The notes below the pieces were generated by a model that worked only from the letters and a program-made list of their open reading frames with translations, was not told where the DNA came from and made no database searches. A DNA stretch of 64,000 nt from contig NZ_CP053835.1 in assembly GCF_013201725.1 (NCBI RefSeq), forward strand, positions 806,001 through 870,000. The letters are read 5' to 3'. Position 1 is the first letter of the stretch; the number at the start of each line of letters is the position of its first letter. This document shows, piece by piece, positions 17,936-25,339 of this stretch. Made by a program: the position numbers and the translations under genes. Source of the DNA: Arcobacter defluvii (GTDB lineage: Bacteria > Campylobacterota > Campylobacteria > Campylobacterales > Arcobacteraceae).

Positions 17936-18781
17936 ATGTTATTAAATTTTTCATTAATTATTGCAACTTTGGGAAGAAAAAAAGAGTTGTTTGATCTTAT
18001 AGATTCTTTGAGAAAAGGTGATTATTATACTAGTAAAATCCAAATTATAATTGTTGATCAAAACGAAAAAGGGTTTTTAGATAAACAGTTATTGTCAGAA
18101 TACAAAGATTTAGATATAAAATATATCCATTCTGATACTAAAGGTTTATCTTTAAATAGAAATATAGGTTTGAAATATGCCACTGGAGATATAATATGTT
18201 TTCCTGATGATGATTGTAAATTTTATAATGATACTTTAATTGAAATATCAAACATACTTTTGAATCCAAATATAGATTTTTGCATGGGTCAAATTTATGA
18301 TAGAGAAACAAAAAAAGATATAATTAAAAGATGGTCAAAAAAGGACTTAAAAGTAAATAGATTTAATTCATACTTTATAAATTCTTCTATTACAATGTTC
18401 ATAAAAAAGAATTTGGTTTTAGATTTTGATGAAAATTTAGGCGTTGGTGCTAAGTTTGGTTCTTGTGAAGATGCAGATTTTATCTATAGAATTTTACAAA
18501 ATAAAGCAAATGGCATTTATACTCCTAAAATAGAACTTTGGCATCCAGAACCAAATTATCAAGAGATATCTTTGGAAAAAGTAAAAAATTATGCTTCTGG
18601 ATTTGGATATTTTATTAGAAAAAATATAGATACCATTAAAATTTTATTATTTATTTTATTGATTGGTAAAAAAATGATGCAATTTATCCTAAATATTTTT
18701 AAAAAAAGATTCCCAAAAGGATATTTTAAATCTTTTTTTAATGGATTATATATTGGAATAAAGGAATATAAATTATGCTAG
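17936..18781 (+). CDS. Glycosyltransferase family 2
   Basis: 281 residues, GT-A fold. The nucleotide-binding N-terminus (FSLIIATLGRKKEL) is followed by the metal-binding FPDDDCKFY near residue 85. Further on, CEDADFIYRI contains the acidic ED motif. A hydrophobic stretch near residues 235-255 may attach it to the membrane. It overlaps the polymerase gene by 7 bases. Donor and acceptor are unknown. Confidence 0.82.
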   Translation: MLLNFSLIIATLGRKKELFDLIDSLRKGDYYTSKIQIIIVDQNEKGFLDKQLLSEYKDLDIKYIHSDTKGLSLNRNIGLKYATGDIICFPDDDCKFYNDTLIEISNILLNPNIDFCMGQIYDRETKKDIIKRWSKKDLKVNRFNSYFINSSITMFIKKNLVLDFDENLGVGAKFGSCEDADFIYRILQNKANGIYTPKIELWHPEPNYQEISLEKVKNYASGFGYFIRKNIDTIKILLFILLIGKKMMQFILNIFKKRFPKGYFKSFFNGLYIGIKEYKLC

Positions 18782-19818
18782 CATATTTGGGAGTATACTT
18801 TTTCATAATATTTGCATTATTCTTGAATTATATGTATAAAACCAAGTATTTTATATATTTTACTTTTGTATTATTACTATTATTCTCATCTTTAAGGTTT
18901 GAAGTAGGTGCAGATTATTTAGTTTATTATGATATGTTTATTGATTTTAAAAAAAATATTGCATTATTTGATTTTGAACCTTTAAATATGTTGATTATAA
19001 ATAGTGTAAATTTTTCTGATATAAATGTTTATTTTATTTTTTTTATTTATTCATTTCTAATTTTATGTGGAATTTATTATTTTATATTTAAATTAAGTTT
19101 ATCAAAAGAAATATCAATAATTCTTTTTTTCTTAATAGGAATATTTTATCTATCTACTCTTAATGGAATAAGACAATGGGCTGCTATTTCTATGATATTA
19201 GTTGCAATAGTGAATATAATAAATAAACAAAATTTTAGAGGATTCTTTTTTATATTTTTGGCGATGATGTTTCACTCATCCGCAATAGTTTTATTTGTAC
19301 TATTTTTTTTGAAGAGAAAATTTAAATTAACTACATTATTAATAATATTAATAATAGTAGTTATAGTTTCTGGGTTCTTAGTTGATGCTATAACTAATAC
19401 AGGTTATCGAAGATATTTAATTGAAGGACTTTATACTCAAAGCGTAAATCTAATTCTACTATCTATATATATATTTAGTTTAATGATATTTCCTTTTTTA
19501 TTTAAATATTTTAATAAAAATGTAGAATTATCCAATAAAATGGTATTTCTTTTAAATATGAATTTTGTATCAGTGTTAATTTTGGTAATAGGGTATATTT
19601 TAGAATTAAGTATGATATCTATAATGAGAATAAATATGTATTTTCAATTACAGATTATCATATTAATTCCTGAGTTTCTTTTAATTATAAAAAATAAATA
19701 CATTAGGTTTTTATTACAGTATTTAATGATTTTAGTTTTATCTATATATTTTTTCTATACATTATTTGTTAATGGAGAACTATATAAATTAGTCCCATAT
19801 AATACTTATTTAGGTTAA
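18775..19818 (+). CDS. EpsG-family protein, probable O-antigen-type polymerase (Wzy)
   Basis: 347 residues, about ten membrane helices. The segment SLRFEVGADYLVYYDMF near residue 40 is the EpsG signature (R-x-E-x-G-x-D-Y). NGIRQWAA near residue 122 is a second family motif. EpsG proteins are polymerases of repeat units in Wzx/Wzy systems. It sits beside Wzx and Wzz-like genes, so Wzy is the best role. The assignment rests on motif and context. Confidence 0.75.
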   Translation: MLAYLGVYFFIIFALFLNYMYKTKYFIYFTFVLLLLFSSLRFEVGADYLVYYDMFIDFKKNIALFDFEPLNMLIINSVNFSDINVYFIFFIYSFLILCGIYYFIFKLSLSKEISIILFFLIGIFYLSTLNGIRQWAAISMILVAIVNIINKQNFRGFFFIFLAMMFHSSAIVLFVLFFLKRKFKLTTLLIILIIVVIVSGFLVDAITNTGYRRYLIEGLYTQSVNLILLSIYIFSLMIFPFLFKYFNKNVELSNKMVFLLNMNFVSVLILVIGYILELSMISIMRINMYFQLQIIILIPEFLLIIKNKYIRFLLQYLMILVLSIYFFYTLFVNGELYKLVPYNTYLG

Positions 19819-19823
19819 ATATC

Positions 19824-20813
19824 ATGGCAAAAATATCAAATAACTTCGACATCCTAAGACTTATATTGGCCATCTTAGTATTTTTTGCCCATTGGAACAT
19901 TTTAACATCACAAGATATATCAAATCCACTTTTTAATCTTAGTGGATATGCTGTTCATATGTTTTTTATAGTGAGTGGATTTTTAATATTTTGGAGTTTT
20001 GATGCAGATCAAAACAAAAAGCATTTTTATATCAAACGATTTTTTAGGATATTTCCTCTTTATGCTTTTTTGATTATTTTACAAACACTGTTTTTTATAG
20101 GTTTTTCAGATGGAAGTACATTTGAGGTTATAAAGTATTTTATAGCAAATATATTCTTTTTAAACTTTTTAGCTCCATCGGTTGGTAGCACATTGAGTAG
20201 TTTGGAAGTAAATGCAATAAATGGAAGTCTTTGGACACTTAAAAATGAAGTGGTTTTTTATCTTATTGTTCCTTTATTGTTTATGTTCTATAAAAAATGG
20301 GGGGGGTACATTCTTTTGATACTTTATAGTTTATCTGTTGTATATATGTTTGCTGTGGATTATTTAGGTATAGAAAAGTTATTAGTTCAATTTCCAGCTC
20401 AAGTTCGACTTTTTATGGTTGGAATTTTACTGTATATACTATTTGATAAATTTAATAAAAACAATATATATTTATTAGCTATTGTTAGTTTAATTTTACT
20501 GATAGTTTTAAAAGACAATACATATTTTAACTATATTTTATACCCTTTTTGTATAGGTTTTATGATGATATTTTTAGTATATTTTGTAAAAAATATCAAA
20601 GTAAATTTTGATTTTTCATATAGTTTTTATATTTTGCATTTTCCAGTTATTCAGTTGGCTTTGTATTTTGAAATAAACCCTACAAATCCAATAATCTCTT
20701 TTGTAGTTTTATTTGCTGTGATTTTAGTATTGAGTTATTTTAGTGAAAAATATATAGAGAAAAGATTTATAAAAATAGGTAGAGAAATAGTAAAAAAGGA
20801 TAGAAGTGAATAA
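19824..20813 (+). CDS. Acyltransferase family 3 (OafA-like) membrane protein
   Basis: 329 residues with about ten membrane helices. The start NNFDILRLILAILVFFAHW has the family's R and H active-site region. FFIVSGFLIFW and KRFFRIFPLYAF are also typical. It would O-acetylate sugars of the repeat unit at the inner membrane. It overlaps the next gene by 8 bases. A G8 tract at codons 159-161 could switch the gene on and off by slippage; here the frame is open. Confidence 0.85.
   Translation: MAKISNNFDILRLILAILVFFAHWNILTSQDISNPLFNLSGYAVHMFFIVSGFLIFWSFDADQNKKHFYIKRFFRIFPLYAFLIILQTLFFIGFSDGSTFEVIKYFIANIFFLNFLAPSVGSTLSSLEVNAINGSLWTLKNEVVFYLIVPLLFMFYKKWGGYILLILYSLSVVYMFAVDYLGIEKLLVQFPAQVRLFMVGILLYILFDKFNKNNIYLLAIVSLILLIVLKDNTYFNYILYPFCIGFMMIFLVYFVKNIKVNFDFSYSFYILHFPVIQLALYFEINPTNPIISFVVLFAVILVLSYFSEKYIEKRFIKIGREIVKKDRSE
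20299..20306 (+). repeat. G8 tract in acyltransferase gene
   Basis: Eight consecutive G residues in the codons Trp-Gly-Gly. In Campylobacterota, G tracts of this length in surface-structure genes are classic phase-variable sites. Gain or loss of one G would truncate the protein near half length. Confidence 0.6.
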
Positions 20814-21705
20814 AAAAATAGCAGTATTATTAGCTTCATACAATGGAGTAAAATATATAAAAGAGCAAATAGATAGTATCTTAAATCAAAAAGAAGTAGA
20901 TGTTACTATATTTATAAGTGATGATTTATCTACAGATGGAACTATTGAATATTTACAAGATATTTATAAAGATTTTAAAAATATAGTTTATCTACCTAGT
21001 GGTTCAAAATTTGGAGGAGCTGGAAAAAACTTTTTTAGACTTATAAGAGATGTAGATTTTAGTTCTTTCGATTTTATCTCTTTTGTAGATCAAGATGATA
21101 TTTGGTATGAAGATAAACTAATACGAGCTATTAAAACTATAGAAGAAAAACAAATAGATGCTTACTCTAGCAATGTTTTGGCATTTTGGGAAGATGGTAA
21201 AGAGATGGTTATAAATAAATCAAGCTCACAAGCTAGATATGATTATCTATTTGAGGCAGCTGGTCCTGGATGTACTTATGTGTTAAAAAAAGATTTAGCT
21301 ATTTTTTTGCAAAAGTTTATTTGTGAAAATTGGGAAGATGTAAATAAAGTAGAACTTCATGATTGGTTTATATATGCATTTGCAAGAGAAAATAACTACA
21401 AGTGGCATATAGATGAAAAACTATCTATGAGATATAGACAACACACTTCAAATCAAGTTGGAGCAAATGATGGTTTGAAAGCCAAACTAAAAAGACTTAA
21501 AAAAGTTTTTTCATCTTGGTATAGAGAAGAGATAATAAAGATTATAAAAGTTTTAAGATTGGAAAATAAATATAAATTTTCTAAATATATTTTAAATAAG
21601 AGTTATTTGAATAATCTTTTGCTTTTAAAATATAGTTTTGAGTTTAGAAGAAATAAAAAAGAGAAATTATTTTTAAGCTTATTAATACTATTAGGAATTT
21701 TTTAA
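20806..21705 (+). CDS. Glycosyltransferase family 2 (rhamnosyltransferase-like)
   Basis: 299 residues, GT-A fold. AVLLASYNGVKYIKEQID at the start and FVDQDDIWYEDKL near residue 95 resemble WbbL/RfbG-type rhamnosyltransferases, with DQDD as metal site. LHDWFIYAFA near residue 185 is the acceptor-side motif. GTG start within the previous gene. With rmlABCD in the locus, dTDP-rhamnose is a plausible donor, though that is inference. Confidence 0.78.
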   Translation: MNKKIAVLLASYNGVKYIKEQIDSILNQKEVDVTIFISDDLSTDGTIEYLQDIYKDFKNIVYLPSGSKFGGAGKNFFRLIRDVDFSSFDFISFVDQDDIWYEDKLIRAIKTIEEKQIDAYSSNVLAFWEDGKEMVINKSSSQARYDYLFEAAGPGCTYVLKKDLAIFLQKFICENWEDVNKVELHDWFIYAFARENNYKWHIDEKLSMRYRQHTSNQVGANDGLKAKLKRLKKVFSSWYREEIIKIIKVLRLENKYKFSKYILNKSYLNNLLLLKYSFEFRRNKKEKLFLSLLILLGIF

Positions 21706-21706
21706 A

Positions 21707-22594
21707 ATGAAAAAACTATTAATCACTGGCTCAAATGGTTTTGTAGGAAATTACTTTATAAATAAATATAAAAATAAATACGATATCAAAACATTCAGCT
21801 TTTTAAAAGATAATATTAATACTTTAGATTGTAATAATATAGATGTAGTTTTTCATTTATCAGCTTTGGTTCATCAAATGGGTGGAGCAAGTACTGAAGA
21901 ATATGAAAAAGTAAATGTTATTCAAACTTTAGAGCTTGCAAAGAAAGCTAAAGAAAGTGGAGTAAAACATTTTGTATTTATGAGTACTGTCAAAGTCTAT
22001 GGAGAAGAAACAAATAATGTATACACAGAAACTACTATTTGTAATCCAGAAGATGAATACGGGAAGAGTAAATTAAAAGCTGAATTAGAATTATCAAAAC
22101 TAGAAGATGAAAATTTTAAAGTAAGTATTCTAAGAACTCCTATTATTTATGGATATGGAGTAAAAGCAAATATCAAAAATCTTGTAAACCTAGTAAATAA
22201 AATTCCAGTTTTACCTTTTGGTGGAATTTTAAATAAAAGAAGCATGGTATATATAGGAAATATTTGTCATTTAGTTGATGAAATTATTAGATTCCGTATC
22301 GAGTACGGAATGACAGGTGAAAATATATTTTTAGCTAGCGATGATGAACCACTTAGTACTTCAAGATTAATTGAACTAATAGCTAAAAATTTAGATAAAA
22401 AAATATATTTAGTCAAAATACCATTTTTTGAAAGTTTATTGAAGATATTAAAACCATCATTTCACAAAAGACTTTATGGAAGTTTAGAAGTGGATAATAG
22501 TATTACTAAAGAGAAGTTAAATTTAGTCAATCCTTATAGTGTAGAAGAGGGGATTAGGTTGATGATAAAAGAAGAAAAATATTATAAAAGTTAA
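21707..22594 (+). CDS. NAD-dependent epimerase/reductase, WbpV-like
   Basis: 295 residues, extended SDR with TGSNGFVGNYF near residue 6, MSTVKVYGE and catalytic YGKSK (YxxxK). WbpV/WbpK-type enzymes reduce UDP-4-keto-6-deoxy-HexNAc, made by a WbpM enzyme, to UDP-QuiNAc or UDP-FucNAc. A WbpM-like and a WbpL-like gene follow a short way downstream, which supports this role. A GC-rich palindrome at 22291-22311 is read in frame near residue 198. Two toxin-antitoxin modules separate it from its likely partners. Confidence 0.75.
   Translation: MKKLLITGSNGFVGNYFINKYKNKYDIKTFSFLKDNINTLDCNNIDVVFHLSALVHQMGGASTEEYEKVNVIQTLELAKKAKESGVKHFVFMSTVKVYGEETNNVYTETTICNPEDEYGKSKLKAELELSKLEDENFKVSILRTPIIYGYGVKANIKNLVNLVNKIPVLPFGGILNKRSMVYIGNICHLVDEIIRFRIEYGMTGENIFLASDDEPLSTSRLIELIAKNLDKKIYLVKIPFFESLLKILKPSFHKRLYGSLEVDNSITKEKLNLVNPYSVEEGIRLMIKEEKYYKS
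22291..22311. repeat. In-frame palindromic repeat (8-bp stem, 5-base loop)
   Basis: ATTCCGTA and TACGGAAT form a perfect 8-bp stem around TCGAG. GC content is much higher than the surroundings. It is translated inside the WbpV-like gene. The form recalls short dispersed palindromic repeats found in several bacterial genomes. No second copy was seen in this window. Confidence 0.5.
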
Positions 22595-22601
22595 ATTATA
22601 G

Positions 22602-22607
22602 TATGAT
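22602..22607 (+). promoter_or_regulatory. Putative -10 box of first toxin-antitoxin module
   Basis: TATGAT lies in the 50-base gap before the antitoxin gene. AAAGGAG at 22632-22638 then marks the antitoxin start. No clear -35 is visible. Confidence 0.3.
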
Positions 22608-22644
22608 ATAGAGTATGAATAATAGTAAGATAAAGGAGATGATA

Positions 22645-22887
22645 ATGTTAAGAAAAACAGTAACAATAAATGACTCATTATATGATGTATTAAAATCAAC
22701 TAATATAACAAAACAATATAGTTCTTTTTCAGAGTTAGTATCAAATGCTTTAGAGTTATTAATAGAAAAAAATAAAAAAGAGCAATATAAAAAGGCCATG
22801 ATAGAAGCTTCACAAGATAAGCTTTATATTCAAGACATGGAAGATATTATAAATGATTTCAAATATGTTGATTTCGAAGAGAAATAG
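22645..22887 (+). CDS. Antitoxin of MazF-type module
   Basis: 80 residues. The start LRKTVTINDSLYDVLK looks like a ribbon-helix-helix DNA-binding antitoxin N-terminus, and the C-terminal tail is acidic (DMEDIINDFKYVDFEEK), as expected for a toxin-binding part. ATG 22645 is chosen because AAAGGAG ends six bases upstream; the frame opens 10 codons earlier without such a site. The toxin gene follows with no gap. Family naming is from context. Confidence 0.75.
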   Translation: MLRKTVTINDSLYDVLKSTNITKQYSSFSELVSNALELLIEKNKKEQYKKAMIEASQDKLYIQDMEDIINDFKYVDFEEK

Positions 22888-23220
22888 ATGAATCAGTATG
22901 ATATTTATTTAGCTGATTTAAATCCAATTGTTGGAAGAGAACAATCAGGAACTAGGCCAGTTTTAGTAATATCAAATGATTATGAAAATATTTTAGATAT
23001 TATTACAATTATTCCCATAACTTCACTAAAAGATGGAAGAAAAATTTATCCAAATGAACTTTTACTAAAAGATGAGTTAGAGAAGCCTTCAATACTTTTA
23101 TGCCAACAAATAAGGACTATTTCAAAAAATAGACTTATAAAAAAACTAGCTTCAATCTCAAGTATTAAAACACAAGAAAAGATTTTACAGATACTTTGTC
23201 AAAGATTTGAAAGGATTTAA
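22888..23220 (+). CDS. MazF/PemK-family endoribonuclease toxin
   Basis: 110 residues, the normal size. QYDIYLADLNPIVGREQSG at the start and TRPVLVISND are the MazF/PemK core with its conserved arginine. CQQIRTISKNRL is the second conserved strand. The toxin would cleave mRNA at specific short sequences when free of antitoxin. It directly abuts the antitoxin stop. Confidence 0.9.
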   Translation: MNQYDIYLADLNPIVGREQSGTRPVLVISNDYENILDIITIIPITSLKDGRKIYPNELLLKDELEKPSILLCQQIRTISKNRLIKKLASISSIKTQEKILQILCQRFERI

Positions 23221-23262
23221 GAATGTTTAGAACCTTGAAAGTAAATTCAATATGTCTTATGA

Positions 23263-23268
23263 TATAAT
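23263..23268 (+). promoter_or_regulatory. Putative -10 box of yefM-yoeB
   Basis: TATAAT in the 73-base gap after mazF, 31 bases before the yefM ATG, with TAAGGA as ribosome binding site. The flanking sequence has partial inverted TTAT/ATAA repeats that could be the antitoxin operator. Confidence 0.4.
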
Positions 23269-23293
23269 GTACAAAATAATGTAAGGAATAAAT

Positions 23294-23545
23294 ATGCAAG
23301 TAGTAAGTATGACAGAGGCTAGAAATAATTTCAAAGCGATATTTGATGCTGTTTATAATGATAATGATGAAGTAATTATTCATAGAAAAGGGAAAGAAAA
23401 TGTCGTAGTAATACCTTTTAGTGAATACAATTCTATAAAAGAGACAAACTATTTATTAAGTAATAAGAATAATGCAAAAAATTTACAAGAGTCTATAAAA
23501 CAATTAAGAGAAGGTAAAGTTATTCAAAAAGAGTTAGTTGAATGA
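23294..23545 (+). CDS. yefM: YefM-family antitoxin
   Basis: 83 residues. VVSMTEARNNFKAIFDAV at the start and EYNSIKETNYLL in the middle match E. coli YefM closely (Phd/YefM fold). It neutralises YoeB and represses its own operon. The stop overlaps the yoeB start by 4 bases (ATGA). Confidence 0.93.
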   Translation: MQVVSMTEARNNFKAIFDAVYNDNDEVIIHRKGKENVVVIPFSEYNSIKETNYLLSNKNNAKNLQESIKQLREGKVIQKELVE

Positions 23546-23796
23546 ATTTAATATTTTCAGATAAAGCTTGGGACGAATATATGTATTGGCAACAAACAGA
23601 TAAACAAATTTTAAAGAAAATCAATCAACTAATAAGAGATATAAAAAGGGAACCATTTGATGGTATTGGTAAACCAGAACCATTAAAATATGAATTAAGC
23701 GGTTTTTGGTCGAGAAGAATAAGTGATGAACATAGATTAGTATATGAGGTTAGTGAAAGTTATATTGCTATAGTATCTTGTAGGTTTCACTACTAA
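23542..23796 (+). CDS. yoeB: YoeB toxin (ribosome-dependent mRNA endonuclease)
   Basis: 84 residues, same length as E. coli YoeB and very similar. It has YMYWQQTDKQI, KPEPLKYELSGFWSRRI, EHRLVYEV and the C-terminal His-Tyr (RFHY) needed for catalysis. Its stop TAA overlaps the next ATG (TAATG). The WbpL-like gene may therefore be translated by ribosomes ending on yoeB. Confidence 0.95.
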   Translation: MNLIFSDKAWDEYMYWQQTDKQILKKINQLIRDIKREPFDGIGKPEPLKYELSGFWSRRISDEHRLVYEVSESYIAIVSCRFHY

Positions 23797-24758
23797 TGGT
23801 TTACATAATATTATTTCTAATTTCATTTTCTTTAACATATATTATAAAAAACTATATGATAAAAAAGTCATTGGTGGCAAGTGTAAATGAGCGAAGTTCA
23901 CATACCATTCCAACTCCTCATGGTGGAGGAATAGCAATAGCTATTACTTGGTTTATAGGTTTATTTTATCTTTATTTTGCTGGGCAAATAGAACAAAATC
24001 TTTTTTATGCTTTACTTTTTGGAGCAGTTATATCTATAGTGAGTTTTTTTGATGATATATATGAATTAAGCCCAAAGTTAAGACTTATAGTCCAAGCTCT
24101 TGTAGCTATAGGTGGATTATATTTTCTAGGTGGATTTGAAACTCTTACTTTTGGAATTTTTAATATACAAAACCATATTTTTACAAATATTTTTGCTTTT
24201 TTTATGATAATTTGGTTTATAAACCTTTATAACTTTTTAGATGGTATAAATGGCTATGCTGGAAGTGAAGCGGTATTTTTAGCAGTAGCTGGATTTATTT
24301 TATTTGGTGGAAATCATTTTTTAGTTTTAGCTATGGCAGTTTTAGGATTTTTATATTGGAATTGGAACAAAGCTAAAATATTTATGGGAGATGTAGGAAG
24401 TACACTTCTTGGATATAATATAGCAATTTTTACAATATATTATACAAATCAAGAACCAACAAACTTTTGGGTATGGATTATTTTATTTAGTGTTTATTGG
24501 TTTGATGCAACTTTGACTTTAATAAGAAGAAAATTAAATAAAGAAAAACTCTCTCTTGCCCATAAAAAGCATGCATATCAAAGACTTACCCAAGCAGGAT
24601 GGAGTCACTATAAAGTGACGAATTATTCTATTGGATTAAATATATTATTATTAGGAATTGTATATTTCCTACCAAATATTTTAGTAGCAATTATTGTATC
24701 TTTGTTAGTTATAATCATAGTTATGAAATTTATAGATAATAAAAAGAAGTTTGAATAA
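23796..24758 (+). CDS. WbpL/WecA-like initiating sugar-phosphate transferase
   Basis: Transfers a HexNAc-1-phosphate to undecaprenyl phosphate to start the repeat unit. The 320-residue protein has about ten membrane helices. Family motifs are SFFDDIYELSPKLR, NFLDGINGYAGSE, FMGDVGSTLLGYN and HKKHAYQRL. With WbpM- and WbpV-like genes beside it, UDP-FucNAc or UDP-QuiNAc is the likely donor. The start overlaps the yoeB stop by one base. Confidence 0.87.
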   Translation: MVYIILFLISFSLTYIIKNYMIKKSLVASVNERSSHTIPTPHGGGIAIAITWFIGLFYLYFAGQIEQNLFYALLFGAVISIVSFFDDIYELSPKLRLIVQALVAIGGLYFLGGFETLTFGIFNIQNHIFTNIFAFFMIIWFINLYNFLDGINGYAGSEAVFLAVAGFILFGGNHFLVLAMAVLGFLYWNWNKAKIFMGDVGSTLLGYNIAIFTIYYTNQEPTNFWVWIILFSVYWFDATLTLIRRKLNKEKLSLAHKKHAYQRLTQAGWSHYKVTNYSIGLNILLLGIVYFLPNILVAIIVSLLVIIIVMKFIDNKKKFE

Positions 24759-25330
24759 TGACATATAAAAGACTTGAAATACCTGAGTTAGTGCTATGTG
24801 AACCAACTTTCCATGAAGATAATCGTGGATTTGTTTTCGAATCATTTAAAAAAAAATCTTTTGACGATTTTTTAGGATTTAAAGTAGATTTTTCTCAAGA
24901 TAATATCTCTTATAGTAAGTATGGAGTTGTAAGAGGACTTCATACAAATACTTATGAATTTGCCCAATCAAAGCTGATAAGTGTTTTAAAAGGTAAAATC
25001 CTTGATGTAGCAGTTGATTTTAGAGTAGGAAGTCCAAGTTTTGGAAAAGTAGTAAGTGTAGAGTTAAATAGTGAAGAAAATAAACAACTTTTCATACCAA
25101 GAGGTTTTTTACATGGTTTTTCAGTTTTAAGTGAAGATGCACTTGTTATGATAAAAATTGATAGATATTTTGCAAGTGGTGAAAGTATAGGTATCAGATA
25201 TGATGACAAAGATTTATCAATTGATTGGAAAATAGATGAAAAATTTGTTATTTTATCTGAAGCTGATAAAAAATTATCAAATTTTAAAGACATAAAATCA
25301 CCATTTGTTTATGGTGAAAATTATTATTAG
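24758..25330 (+). CDS. RmlC-like dTDP-4-keto sugar 3,5-epimerase (second copy)
   Basis: 190-residue cupin with CEPTFHEDNRGFVFESF, VVRGLHTN (catalytic histidine), ILDVAVDFRVGSPSFG and IPRGFLHGF. It is clearly related to RmlC at 5696 but diverged: RGLHTNTYEFAQ replaces the usual RGLHYQ segment. It could act on another 4-keto sugar or be a 3- or 5-monoepimerase. It starts at a TAATG overlap with the WbpL-like gene. Confidence 0.8.
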   Translation: MTYKRLEIPELVLCEPTFHEDNRGFVFESFKKKSFDDFLGFKVDFSQDNISYSKYGVVRGLHTNTYEFAQSKLISVLKGKILDVAVDFRVGSPSFGKVVSVELNSEENKQLFIPRGFLHGFSVLSEDALVMIKIDRYFASGESIGIRYDDKDLSIDWKIDEKFVILSEADKKLSNFKDIKSPFVYGENYY

Positions 25331-25339
25331 AAGGCTTTT

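Noticed and set aside
24952-25293. 113-codon minus-strand frame
   Set aside because: Fully inside the RmlC-like gene, with low-complexity Ser/Leu composition from the reverse of AT-rich codons.
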